This document shows, one piece after another, positions 26,188-36,560 of a stretch of DNA of 64,000 nt (positions are counted from its first letter, which is position 1; every line of letters begins with the position of its first letter). The position numbers and the translations under genes are program-made. The notes under the pieces were generated by a model that saw only the letters and a list, made by a program, of their open reading frames with translations, was not told where the DNA came from and ran no database searches. The stretch comes from Marinobacter lutaoensis (GTDB taxonomy: Bacteria; Pseudomonadota; Gammaproteobacteria; Pseudomonadales; Oleiphilaceae), in NCBI RefSeq assembly GCF_001981305.1, contig NZ_MSCW01000006.1:1-64000 (forward strand). Direction: 5' to 3'.

Positions 26188-27225
26188 ATGGCCAAGCAAG
26201 AAACCCTGAAGACCGCCTCCGTACTGGCATTTGAGCGGAAATTGGATGTATCCGATGCCCTGATGTTTGCAGGAGACTGGTCGAATCGTGAGGATGCGGA
26301 TCGCTGGCAGCCGGTGGAGGTCCGTGAAAAATCCGTGCGCGGAACCATTTCCAACCGCCTGAAAACCAAGGACCAGGACCCCGCCAAACTGGATGCCGCG
26401 ATCGAAAACCCCAACCTGCAAACGGTCGACGTGGCCACCCTGCCCAGCGACTGTGACACCCTGATGGTGCGCTTCACGCTGCGGGTGCTGGCGGGTGCCG
26501 GCACCCCGTCTGCCTGCAACAATGCCGACTATCAGCAAAAGTTGAATGCGGTGGTGTCGGGATATGTCGAGCGGCACGGGTTTGGTGTGTTGGCGCAAAG
26601 GTATGCTGCCAACCTGGCCAACGGACGCTTTCTGTGGCGTAACCGCGTCGGTGCCGAGTCCGTCGAGGTGCAGGTATCCCGCCTTAAACAGGGAGCGCGC
26701 GAGCACAGCTGGCGCTTCGATGCGTTGAGTTATTCCCTGCGCGGTTTTGACCCGTCCGGCGACAACGACGAAGGACTCAAGGCCCTGGCCGCGCAGATCG
26801 AATCGGGACTGGCGGGCGAGCAGCACGTATTGCTGGAGGTGACCGCGTTCGCGCGCGTGGGAGCCGGGCAAGAGGTTTTCCCTTCCCAGGAGCTGATCCT
26901 GGACAAGGGCAAGGGAGACAAGAGTCGCACCCTGTATCAAATCAGCGGAATTGCGGGGCTGCATTCGCAGAAGGTCGGCAACGCATTGCGCACCATCGAC
27001 ACCTGGTACCCGGTGGACGGCGACATGCCGCTCGGCCCGATTGCGGTCGAGCCCTACGGCTCCGTCACCACGCAGGGCAAGGCGTACCGCCAGCCGAAAG
27101 ACAAGGCGGACTTCTATAGCCTGCTGGACAACTGGGTGCTCAAGGACAAGGAGCCCACCGAAGGCGATCAGCACTTCGTAATGGCCACGCTGATCCGTGG
27201 CGGTGTGTTCGGGGAGGCTGGGTGA
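26188..27225 (+). CDS. cas7f: Cas7f (Csy3), backbone subunit of the I-F Cascade
   Basis: A 345-residue Csy3. Conserved-looking segments are [23 protein letters not shown] near the N-terminus, [22 protein letters not shown] (about residue 140), and [24 protein letters not shown] sequence near residue 262. Six copies form the spiral backbone along the spacer in known Csy complexes. ATG 26188 was chosen over GTG 26164 because AAAAGGAG lies seven bases upstream. Two bases separate its stop from the next start codon, so translation with cas6f is tightly linked. Confidence 0.94.
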   Translation: MAKQETLKTASVLAFERKLDVSDALMFAGDWSNREDADRWQPVEVREKSVRGTISNRLKTKDQDPAKLDAAIENPNLQTVDVATLPSDCDTLMVRFTLRVLAGAGTPSACNNADYQQKLNAVVSGYVERHGFGVLAQRYAANLANGRFLWRNRVGAESVEVQVSRLKQGAREHSWRFDALSYSLRGFDPSGDNDEGLKALAAQIESGLAGEQHVLLEVTAFARVGAGQEVFPSQELILDKGKGDKSRTLYQISGIAGLHSQKVGNALRTIDTWYPVDGDMPLGPIAVEPYGSVTTQGKAYRQPKDKADFYSLLDNWVLKDKEPTEGDQHFVMATLIRGGVFGEAG

Positions 27226-27226
27226 C

Positions 27227-27790
27227 ATGGATTACTACCTGGAAATCCGACTGCTGCCGGATCCGGAGTTTCCGCTCAGCTTTCTGTTTGGTGCACTCTA
27301 CGGGAAATTGCACCGGGCACTGGTGACGCTGGAATCCGATGACATCGGCGTCAGCTTTCCGGACTACAGTCTGTCACCACGGGCTCTGGGCAACCGCCTG
27401 CGACTGCATGGAACCGAAACGGCCCTATCGCGGCTGATGGCTCAGGACTGGCTCAGAGGAATGGCCGATCACGTCCGGTATTCAGAGATCCTGCCGGTGC
27501 CGGACGCCGTGCACTACCGAACGGTTGCCCGGCGCCAGTTCAAAACCAGCAGCGAACGGCTGCGCCGGCGTCGCATGAAGCGCAAAGGCGAAACCCACGA
27601 ACAGGCCGTCCGCGCCATCCCCGACAGCGCCGAGCAAACGCCGAACCTGCCGTTCGTGCATATGCGAAGCCAAAGCACGGATCAGCACTTTGTTCTGTTC
27701 ATTGAACAAGGCGAGTTGAGAGACCAACCGAAGGCTGGCCAGTTCAACACCTACGGGCTCAGCCGACAGGCCACGGTCCCCTGGTTCTGA
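27227..27790 (+). CDS. cas6f: Cas6f (Csy4), crRNA-processing endoribonuclease
   Basis: A 187-residue Csy4, the same length as the Pseudomonas aeruginosa enzyme. The catalytic histidine is in place as His29 (GKLHRAL). The arginine-rich helix that grips the repeat hairpin is visible as RRQFKTSSERLRRRRMKRKG around residues 101-120. It would cut each repeat just after the stem CTGCC-GCGTA-GGCAG, leaving CUGAGAAA as 5-prime handle, and stay bound to the 3-prime hairpin. The ATG at 27227 is used because it gives the family N-terminus MDYYLEIRLLPDPEFP. The CRISPR leader follows directly. Confidence 0.95.
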   Translation: MDYYLEIRLLPDPEFPLSFLFGALYGKLHRALVTLESDDIGVSFPDYSLSPRALGNRLRLHGTETALSRLMAQDWLRGMADHVRYSEILPVPDAVHYRTVARRQFKTSSERLRRRRMKRKGETHEQAVRAIPDSAEQTPNLPFVHMRSQSTDQHFVLFIEQGELRDQPKAGQFNTYGLSRQATVPWF

Positions 27791-27928
27791 CCCTTTTTTT
27801 GGCTGCAAAAAAGCACCTAATAAATCAAAGGCTTACCTGCCACCCTGAGCCCCCTGAGAAATAGGGGGCAGGCCCGATTTTATTGGGTTGTTCTTTAACA
27901 ATCAGGACGTTATGGTTTTTTTGTTCTA
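27791..27928 (+). promoter_or_regulatory. CRISPR leader with IHF-like sites and hairpins
   Basis: The 138 bases between cas6f and the first repeat are AT-rich. They contain a perfect match to the IHF consensus WATCAANNNNTTR (AATCAAAGGCTTA, 27823-27835), a second site with one mismatch 17 bases before the first repeat (AATCAGGACGTTA, 27900-27912), and a seven-base-pair hairpin GCCCCCT/AGGGGGC (27849-27869) whose loop region carries CTGAGAAA, the last eight bases of the repeat. IHF bending of the leader is required for I-F spacer integration in Pectobacterium; the sites here fit that role. Array transcription should start in this segment. Confidence 0.75.
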
Positions 27929-30178
27929 CTTCGCTGCCGCGTAGGCAGCTGAGAAATGCCACGCCTTCGGTGGCAGCGTCCAGAACGCCTTCGCTGCCGC
28001 GTAGGCAGCTGAGAAATTGTTAACCGTGCTGCTGCTGCTCTTTGATTTCTTCGCTGCCGCGTAGGCAGCTGAGAAAACGTCATCATAGGCGCGGTCACCC
28101 AGGGCCAACTTCGCTGCCGCGTAGGCAGCTGAGAAAAAAGACACGTCCAGCTCGTAGCGGGTGTCCGGCTTCGCTGCCGCGTAGGCAGCTGAGAAATTTT
28201 CGTCATCTGGTGTCGTGTAGCGCAGGAACTTCGCTGCCGCGTAGGCAGCTGAGAAACAGGACGATCACCAGTTCGCGCTCTCCCAGGACTTCGCTGCCGC
28301 GTAGGCAGCTGAGAAATTCTCGGATGAGGCGCTGGCGAAACGTCAACCCTTCGCTGCCGCGTAGGCAGCTGAGAAACGCATAATGTCCCGATTCGCTTCG
28401 TTCGTATCCTTCGCTGCCGCGTAGGCAGCTGAGAAATGTAATGCTGATTTCCGGTATCAACGAACTGTCTTCGCTGCCGCGTAGGCAGCTGAGAAATTGA
28501 TGGCGCCGGCGGCGGTTTGGGCGATCACCTTCGCTGCCGCGTAGGCAGCTGAGAAACTATCCAAAAACCGACAAACCGAGTCAGAAAGCTTCGCTGCCGC
28601 GTAGGCAGCTGAGAAAAGCAGTTCATAAGCGCCGGATGAGGCCGCAATCTTCGCTGCCGCGTAGGCAGCTGAGAAAACCCAGTCACGCATCAGGGCGGAT
28701 TGGGCATCCTTCGCTGCCGCGTAGGCAGCTGAGAAAATGCCCAGGGGCACCAGCAGCGCATACGGGCGCTTCGCTGCCGCGTAGGCAGCTGAGAAATCAT
28801 GTCGCCGGTGTCGGTAATCCCGGCAACGCTTCGCTGCCGCGTAGGCAGCTGAGAAACTGAGGAAGGCCCGAGCAAGTACCTGGATACGACTTCGCTGCCG
28901 CGTAGGCAGCTGAGAAATATATGGCCCAAATGAATGGCGGCTTTAACATCTTCGCTGCCGCGTAGGCAGCTGAGAAATCACCGTGATACTCACCGGCACG
29001 AACCGCCCGCTTCGCTGCCGCGTAGGCAGCTGAGAAATGGGCGACCTTGCCTTGACCAGTCAGCGCATACTTCGCTGCCGCGTAGGCAGCTGAGAAAATC
29101 ACCGCCGGAGCTGAGCACCACGCCCTGGTCTTCGCTGCCGCGTAGGCAGCTGAGAAACAAGTTCAAACGGTCGGCCGCCGCCGATCGGGCTTCGCTGCCG
29201 CGTAGGCAGCTGAGAAATGGACGAAGCCCGGGATCAGTTCCACGCGCACCTTCGCTGCCGCGTAGGCAGCTGAGAAAGAACTGGATTTATTCGCAGCCGA
29301 AAATGAGGACTTCGCTGCCGCGTAGGCAGCTGAGAAATGGACCTTGCCGCACCACACCGCGTCACTTGCCTTCGCTGCCGCGTAGGCAGCTGAGAAAGTC
29401 GCGCGCTTCGATGCCGAGTTCTGCCTGATCTTCGCTGCCGCGTAGGCAGCTGAGAAAATGCTCATCGTTGCGTTGGCGCGGCCGCAAGACTTCGCTGCCG
29501 CGTAGGCAGCTGAGAAATTTGAGCAAGTGGCCACCGGTGCGGCGCAGCGCTTCGCTGCCGCGTAGGCAGCTGAGAAATCTACCGCGCCCTGATCCACTCG
29601 CACCCAGTCCTTCGCTGCCGCGTAGGCAGCTGAGAAAATAGCGCCAAAGCGCTGAAAGGTGCTGATAAACTTCGCTGCCGCGTAGGCAGCTGAGAAAAAA
29701 CGCCAGGCGGCCTCGAAAGGACAGGGACGCTTCGCTGCCGCGTAGGCAGCTGAGAAACAATGGCACCGCCGGCCACCGCGCCGATGATCCTTCGCTGCCG
29801 CGTAGGCAGCTGAGAAAAGGTTGTCGAGCGTGTCCTCCAGGTAATCGCACTTCGCTGCCGCGTAGGCAGCTGAGAAATGTAGGGCCCGGGAATGTGCGCC
29901 TGCCTGGCCCTTCGCTGCCGCGTAGGCAGCTGAGAAAAGGCTTCCCATGCTTCAAGCCCGGTTACCAGCCTTCGCTGCCGCGTAGGCAGCTGAGAAATAT
30001 GCGATCGTTGAGCGATTGGGTAACCCACGCTTCGCTGCCGCGTAGGCAGCTGAGAAATCACGGGCAAACGCTGGCAACAGCGCCGGATATCTTCGCTGCC
30101 GCGTAGGCAGCTGAGAAATGAGTAGCGCAACATCCGCCATCATCGGTGCCCTTCGCTGCCGCGTAGGCAGCTGAGAAA
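27929..30178 (+). CRISPR. Type I-F CRISPR array, 38 repeats and 37 spacers
   Basis: The 28-base repeat begins CTTCG, continues through the stem-loop CTGCC-GCGTA-GGCAG and ends CTGAGAAA. I count 38 copies, all identical, including the last one. Spacers are 32 bases except spacer 16 (28857-28889) and spacer 36 (30058-30090), which are 33. No spacer is repeated and none obviously matches another part of the window. The repeat is of the standard I-F kind, with G in place of the more common A in the handle (CUGAGAAA against CUAAGAAA). The leader and cas genes are on the left, so the newest spacers should be at 27957 onward. Uniform repeats argue for an active array. Confidence 0.98.
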
Positions 30179-30236
30179 CACTTGATGTCACTGTTCCCAC
30201 TGACACCCTCCTTTGTTGCTGTCTAGACAAGACAAC

Positions 30237-30287
30237 CAGGCCCCATGGCGCCACAGGCTCACCCGGCCACTCAGGGGCCTGTTTTTT
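30237..30287 (+). terminator. Rho-independent terminator after the CRISPR array
   Basis: CAGGCCCC (30237-30244) pairs perfectly with GGGGCCTG (30274-30281), directly followed by TTTTTT (30282-30287). The 29-base loop holds a further palindrome, TGGCGCCA. It ends plus-strand transcription of the array and overlaps the 3-prime end of the convergent permease gene. Confidence 0.7.
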
Positions 30288-31623
30288 GGGGAGCGTCTTT
30301 CGCCAGGCGCCGTTGCCGCCGCGCGTAGCTCCAGGCGCCGATGCTCAGGAGGGCGTAGAGGGTGAGGATGAACACCAGTTGTTCCGGTTGGCGGGTGTAT
30401 TCGTAGTAGAGGATGAGTACGGTGCCGGTCAGCAGGCCGGCGATGGAGAGTAGGGTGAGGGTCAGGGAGGAGCGGGTGCGGTGGCGGATTCGGAAGTTGG
30501 CGACGGCCATGAGGAGGGAGACCAGCAGGAAGGTGACGCTGCCGAATTCGAGGATCACCTGGAGGTTGCCGGCCAGGATCAGGAGGAAGGCGAGGGCGGC
30601 CATGGTGACGATGGCGGGCACCGGGATGCGGTTGTGACGTTGGGCCAGGAACGCGGGGAAGTAGCCGTCGTGGGCGACCACGGCCATTTGCCGGGAGGCG
30701 CCGAACACGGTGCCGCTGATGGCGCTGCTGGTGGCGAGCAGGGCACCGAGGATGACCAGGTCGGTGCCCCAGTGGCCGAGCACGTTGTTGGCGCCGGAGG
30801 CCAGGGCGTATTCCTTGTTTTGTACGATTTCGTCGAACGGGATGGCGAGGATGGCGCCCAGGGCGATCACCACGTAGATGAGGATGGCCAGGGCGATGGC
30901 GGCGTAGATGGCCCGGGGAATGTTGCGCTCCGGTGTGTCCATTTCGTTGACGGCGTTGATGACGAGCTGGAAGCCTTCGTAAGCCACGAAGGTGATGGAG
31001 GCGACGATCAGCAGGGTCATGGGGTTGACCGGTCCTTCGTCGGCCAGCAGGGCTGGCAGGGAGGTCTGGCTGTGGTTGATCAGCACGAACGAGATGATGG
31101 CGAGGATGACCAGCTTGGTGTACACCATGAGGTCTTCCAGTTTGCCCATGCCCCGCACCGAGAGCACGTTGATGATCGTGAACACGAGGATGATGCCGCC
31201 GGCCACCAGTTTGCGGGTCCACACGCTGTCGGCAAAGGCAAAGCCGCTGATGGCGTAAGAGGCGAAGGTGTAGGCGTACAGGGCCAGGGTGCTGATGTAG
31301 CCGAAGATGATCCACCAGCCGATGAGGGAGGCGGCAAACGGCGAGCCGGGGAAGGTGCGTTTGAAGAAGGCGTAGGTGGCACCCTCGTCCTTGTAGTACA
31401 CCCCGAGCTGGATGTAGGCGTAGGCGGCGAGGGCGGCGATGAGCCCGCCGATCACGATCACCAGGGGCGTGTAGGCCCCCACCAGGGAGACGGAGATCCC
31501 CAGTACGGTAAAGATGCCGCCGCCCACCATGCCGCCCAGGGCGATGGCGATGAGTTCGGGAATGCCCAGAGACTTGCCCCGGGCGCGGTGGGTGGAGCGG
31601 TCGTGGTGGTTGTGGAACATCAT
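30271..31623 (-). CDS. APC-superfamily amino-acid permease
   Basis: A 450-residue membrane transporter. It starts with a short charged leader and then GIPELIAIALGGMVGGGIFTVLG, the first helix with the unwound G-G-M-V-G-G-G-I-F motif that binds the amino-acid backbone in APC transporters. About twelve hydrophobic segments follow; ASITFVAYEGFQLVINAVNEMDTPERNIPRA near residue 225 is the helix 6 region and the following cytoplasmic loop. I chose the double ATG at 31623; an in-frame ATG at 31749 would add 42 residues that overlap the divergent gene's start and look non-coding. No strong ribosome site is present. Substrate unknown. The gene converges on the CRISPR array. Confidence 0.8.
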   Translation of the reverse strand: MMFHNHHDRSTHRARGKSLGIPELIAIALGGMVGGGIFTVLGISVSLVGAYTPLVIVIGGLIAALAAYAYIQLGVYYKDEGATYAFFKRTFPGSPFAASLIGWWIIFGYISTLALYAYTFASYAISGFAFADSVWTRKLVAGGIILVFTIINVLSVRGMGKLEDLMVYTKLVILAIISFVLINHSQTSLPALLADEGPVNPMTLLIVASITFVAYEGFQLVINAVNEMDTPERNIPRAIYAAIALAILIYVVIALGAILAIPFDEIVQNKEYALASGANNVLGHWGTDLVILGALLATSSAISGTVFGASRQMAVVAHDGYFPAFLAQRHNRIPVPAIVTMAALAFLLILAGNLQVILEFGSVTFLLVSLLMAVANFRIRHRTRSSLTLTLLSIAGLLTGTVLILYYEYTRQPEQLVFILTLYALLSIGAWSYARRQRRLAKDAPQKTGP

Positions 31624-31678
31624 GACGGGGCCTGAATCGGATCGAACGGGGAGTGTGAAGCGCAACGCCGCCTTCACG

Positions 31679-31698
31679 CCTTGGGCAAGGTATATTAA
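31679..31698. promoter_or_regulatory. Possible shared promoter/operator between divergent genes
   Basis: CCTTG-GG-CAAGG (31679-31690) is an inverted repeat next to TATATTAA (31691-31698), the only AT-rich patch between the permease and the DUF3592 gene. It could serve one or both divergent promoters. No -35 is clear. Confidence 0.3.
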
Positions 31699-31760
31699 CC
31701 TCCGTCCACCGTCTATGTTTCCCGTCACTTTCCCAGGCCATGAGGGCAAAGGAACATCCC

Positions 31761-33452
31761 GTGAAAAGCGGTCCCCATTCCCAGCAACGATCCTGGCGCG
31801 GAGCCCGCTGGTTCGGCCTCCTGTTTCTCATTCCGGGGCTGGCCGTGATTCTGGTTGGCCCGGTGCACACGCTGTACCAGCACCTGGTCACGGCCGGCTG
31901 GCAGCCGGTGCCCGCGGTGCTGGAGCGGGTGGCGCTGCGCAGCCACCAGGGCGACGATGGCACGACCTATTCGGTCGAGGCCGACTACCGCTACAGCTAC
32001 GGCGGGCGCGACTACCGGGGGCACCGGGTCGGCTATGACTGGGGCAGCGACAACATCACCGATTACCACCGGGACCTGGTCCGGCGCCTGGAACGAGCCC
32101 GCGCGCAGGGCCAGGCTCGGGTATGGGTGAATCCGGACAATCCCTCGGAGAGCGTTCTGGTGCGGGAGCTGCGCTGGGCGAAGCTGGGGTTCATGACGCT
32201 GTTTGGTGGCCTGTTTTCGGCGGCGGGTCTGTTCATCCTGCGGCTTGGCCGGATCAGGACAGCGACCGAGGCGATGGCCCGGGGTGAGCCGATCTTGTCC
32301 TCGGAGCGCCACGGCCACTGGCTGTTCGGGTTCATGGCGCTGATGTTCCTGGGGCTGAGTCTGCCGGGTGTCCTGGCGATTCCCTCAGAGTTGAGGCAGG
32401 ACAACTGGCCGATTCTGGCGGTACTGCTGTTCCCCCTGGTGGGCGGCTGGCTCGCCTGGCTGGGGTGGCGAAGCTGGCGTAACTGGACTTTTTACGGCCC
32501 GGCGCCGCTGGTGCTTGACCCGGCGCCGGGCCAGGCCGGAGGCGATGTGGGGGGACGCATCACCCTGGCCCGTCGGCTGGCGGGTGGCGACGGGTCTCTC
32601 ACGCTTCAGTGCCTGAGGGTCCGCATCAGCGGTGGCAAGAACACCCGCCGGCACGAGTCGTTGCTGTGGCAGCAGGATCAGGTGCCGGAACTGCGACATG
32701 AGGCGCGGTCGACCGAGGTCTGGTTCCGGTTTTCACCCCCTGGCGACCTGCCGGCCACCGACGATGAGGGGCGGGAACAGGTGGTCTGGCGCCTGATGCT
32801 GACCGGGCCCCAAACGCCGGTGCCGCTGGAGCGGACCTACGAGTTGCCGGTGGTACAGGGCACGCTGCGTTCCTCGGTTCGGCTGAGCGACAGTCATGTG
32901 CGCCGCCAGGAGCAGCAGGCACGTATCCGTTCGGTGCAGGCCGCCGCTGAGCAGATTGACGTGCGCACCACGGCCGGGGGCGTGGAACTGATCAGCCGGG
33001 CCGGCCGCCACCGGGTGATGACAGCGATGTTGCTGCTGGTCGGGCTGATCTTCGCCGGTGTCGGCGTGGGGCTTTGGTTCAAGGCACCGGATGAAGGCGC
33101 GACGCTGTACCTGATGGCGGGGGTGTTCGGGCTGTTCGGGTTCCCGATGACCCTGGGCGGCCTGTTCATGGCCGGGCGGGGCCTGAGGGTTCGTATCGAG
33201 GGCACCCGGGTCACGGTCATCCGGTACTGGGCGGGGCGGGCGTTGTGGCAGCGACGGGGCGAGCTGGCCCGGGCCGATCAGCTGGTGCTTGCGTCCGGGG
33301 GCAGTCTGAACCGGGGCAACCGCACCATTGAGTACTTTGCCCTGGAAGTGGTCGATGGCTCCCGCCGCCTGCGTCTTGCCGAGGGCATTGCCGGGCGCCC
33401 GGCCGCTGAGGCGTTGCGGGACAGCTTGGTTACCTTGCTGCGGCTGTCGTAG
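31761..33452 (+). CDS. DUF3592-domain membrane protein
   Basis: A 563-residue protein of unknown function. After an N-terminal helix (WFGLLFLIPGLAVILVGPVHTLY) comes an extracytoplasmic domain with the DUF3592 look: repeated Y-x-Y/Y-x-G-R-x-Y (YRYSYGGRDYRGHRVGY) and the R-V-W-V-N-P-D-N-P motif near residue 125. A helix follows, then helices around residues 195-235, a beta-rich cytoplasmic or periplasmic segment, and two further helices near 420-470. The start is taken as GTG 31761, which has AAAGGA seven bases upstream; ATG 31740 is an alternative seven codons earlier with no ribosome site. Its end overlaps the convergent SGNH hydrolase gene by 23 bases. Confidence 0.65.
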   Translation: MKSGPHSQQRSWRGARWFGLLFLIPGLAVILVGPVHTLYQHLVTAGWQPVPAVLERVALRSHQGDDGTTYSVEADYRYSYGGRDYRGHRVGYDWGSDNITDYHRDLVRRLERARAQGQARVWVNPDNPSESVLVRELRWAKLGFMTLFGGLFSAAGLFILRLGRIRTATEAMARGEPILSSERHGHWLFGFMALMFLGLSLPGVLAIPSELRQDNWPILAVLLFPLVGGWLAWLGWRSWRNWTFYGPAPLVLDPAPGQAGGDVGGRITLARRLAGGDGSLTLQCLRVRISGGKNTRRHESLLWQQDQVPELRHEARSTEVWFRFSPPGDLPATDDEGREQVVWRLMLTGPQTPVPLERTYELPVVQGTLRSSVRLSDSHVRRQEQQARIRSVQAAAEQIDVRTTAGGVELISRAGRHRVMTAMLLLVGLIFAGVGVGLWFKAPDEGATLYLMAGVFGLFGFPMTLGGLFMAGRGLRVRIEGTRVTVIRYWAGRALWQRRGELARADQLVLASGGSLNRGNRTIEYFALEVVDGSRRLRLAEGIAGRPAAEALRDSLVTLLRLS

Positions 33453-34194
33453 CGCGGGCGCGGATTGTCGCCGCGCCCCAGCCCTGGTCGACCAGGGCTC
33501 CGGCGATGGCTTGATAACCGGCTTCGCTGGGGTGATACCCGTCCCGCGCCAGTAGCTCCGGCCCGGTCATCGCGGGGTAGCCGAGGTAGGCAAAGTCACG
33601 TGGCTGCTGCTGCGCCAAGTGCCGGTACTGGGCATCGAGCTGTCGCGCCCGCCACCCCAGCAGCTGGCGCAGGGGCGAAGGCAGGGCGGTGAAGCGATGC
33701 ATCGGCGGCACGCTGAGCAGGTGCAGTGGCGTGTTGGCCAGCGCCGGCTGCCGGGCCACCAGCCGTTGTCGCAACGCCAGTAGCTGCTGTCGGAAACGGT
33801 GCCTTGGCGTCAGCCCGGTGGTGTCGTTTACCCCCATGCTCAGTAGCACCGCGTCCGCCGGCGGCAGGTCGACCTGCTCCAGCCGTTGGCTCAGGCGGGC
33901 CAGAGTGGCGCCGTTGATCCCGTGGGTGTGCCAGGCAATGGTCTGGCCGGTCACGCGGTGCAGCTGGCGGGCCAGTTCGCTGGCCAGGCCCTGTTCATGA
34001 CGCGCCACGCCCACCCCGGCGGCGGTGGATTCCCCCAGCACCAGCAATTGGAATACCGGGGTGCCGGGCCCATGCTGACCCTGTGTCGGGCCGCTGGCCT
34101 CGGGCAGGCGCAGGGTGCGCTGGCGGGTGCGTTTGCCCTGGTATACCACGATGGGTGCCAGCAGGGCGGTGGTCAGCCAGAAGGGCAGATGCAC
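33430..34194 (-). CDS. SGNH/GDSL-type hydrolase
   Basis: A 254-residue esterase-like protein. An N-terminal hydrophobic stretch (HLPFWLTTALLAPIVVY) is a membrane anchor or uncleaved signal. Block I reads LVLGESTAAGVG (Ser in G-E-S, about residue 48), the Asn of block III is in LSMGVNDTTG (about 121), and block V is ARDGYHPSEAGYQAI with the catalytic Asp and His (about 225). The order and spacing fit a functional SGNH hydrolase acting on small esters or acyl groups. The start is GTG 34194, six bases downstream of the RetSat-like gene stop, so the two may be one operon with the TetR gene. Confidence 0.75.
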   Translation of the reverse strand: MHLPFWLTTALLAPIVVYQGKRTRQRTLRLPEASGPTQGQHGPGTPVFQLLVLGESTAAGVGVARHEQGLASELARQLHRVTGQTIAWHTHGINGATLARLSQRLEQVDLPPADAVLLSMGVNDTTGLTPRHRFRQQLLALRQRLVARQPALANTPLHLLSVPPMHRFTALPSPLRQLLGWRARQLDAQYRHLAQQQPRDFAYLGYPAMTGPELLARDGYHPSEAGYQAIAGALVDQGWGAATIRARATTAAAR

Positions 34195-34199
34195 GCTCG

Positions 34200-35821
<1,622 letters not shown>

Positions 35822-35825
<4 letters not shown>

Positions 35826-36445
35826 GAGGTGAGGTCCTGTTGGGGGTGTTGTTGGTGATCGGATCGGGCGCCGTCCAGTAGAAGGGTCAGTACGCCTTCG
35901 GTCAGTAACGGTTCCGCCCGGGTGTCCGGCAGGTGGCCGTCGATGCTGAGCTGGGCCAGGCCGTGTACCAGTGACCAGGCGGCGGCGGTCATCAGGGCCA
36001 GGGGCAGGGGCTTCAGGTAGCCCGCGCTCTGGCCCCGGGCCACGGTGTCCTCCAGAACCTGGAAGGCGCCGCGGCCGGCCTCATCGAGGCGCGGGTGTAC
36101 TCCCTTGGGTAGCACCCGGCCGCCGAACATCAGCCGGTACAGGTTGGGTTCGTCCCGGGCGAAGGATACGTACACCCGACCAATGTCGATGAGGGCCCGG
36201 CGGGGCTCGGACGGGTCCACCGCCCGCAGCCGCGCCCGCAATGCCTCGAAACCGGTGACGGCCAGCTCCGCCAGCAGGCTGTCCCGGTCGGAGAAGTGGC
36301 GGTACAGGGCCGGAGCGCTGACGCCGAGCCGCTTGGCCAGGGCACGCAGACTGATGGCGGTGTCGCCGTGCTCGCGCAGGGTGGTCATCGCCAGTTGCTG
36401 CGCCTGTTGTGCCAAGTCGCCGTGGTGGTAGGCTGGTCTGGCCAT
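35822..36445 (-). CDS. TetR/AcrR family regulator
   Basis: A 207-residue regulator. The helix-turn-helix is near the N-terminus: AMTTLREHGDTAISLRALAKRLGVSAPALYRHFSDRDSLLAELA (residues about 18-60; the recognition part is VSAPALYRHF). The C-terminal domain with EPNLYRLMFGGRVLP resembles the WHG/TetR_C_33 type. The start at 36445 follows AAAGGAG at ideal spacing and gives MARPAYHHGD, a common N-terminus in this group; an upstream in-frame ATG at 36556 would run through the operator. It overlaps the oxidoreductase gene by four bases. Confidence 0.85.
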
Positions 36446-36479
36446 GGGCTCTCCTTTGAGCTTGAACCGGTGGTGCGAA

Positions 36480-36513
36480 GTTAACGATGATAACAATGTT
36501 AACGTCGATAACA
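36480..36513. promoter_or_regulatory. Double TetR-type operator
   Basis: GTTAACGATGATAACA (36480-36495) and GTTAACGTCGATAACA (36498-36513) are tandem copies 18 bases apart, each nearly palindromic (GTTAwCG...CGwTAAC). They lie 35-68 bases before the tetR-like start codon. Two dimers on one face of the DNA would fit this spacing. Confidence 0.65.
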
Positions 36514-36560
36514 TCACGGTGAGCCGGTTGCCGTCAACCGTTTTTTGCTTTCCCACACAG

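Noticed and set aside
19422..30178. A transposon-associated I-F3 CRISPR system
   Set aside because: cas1 and an intact cas2-3 are present, cas8f and cas5f are separate genes, and no tniQ or tnsABC genes are nearby, so this is ordinary I-F1.
27929..30178. Self-targeting spacers against genes in this window
   Set aside because: Reading the 37 spacers against the window by eye gave no match; a full-genome search would be needed to exclude targets elsewhere.
27910..30254. Several open frames inside the CRISPR region encoding repeats such as FSAAYAAAK or SQLPTRQR
   Set aside because: They are translations of the 28-base CRISPR repeat in different frames; the 60-base period keeps them open. They are not proteins.
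30188..31963. A 591-codon open frame on the minus strand overlapping the permease and the DUF3592 gene
   Set aside because: It runs in another frame through the clearly coding permease, is rich in Pro, Arg and His as expected from GC-rich shadow frames, and shows no domain.
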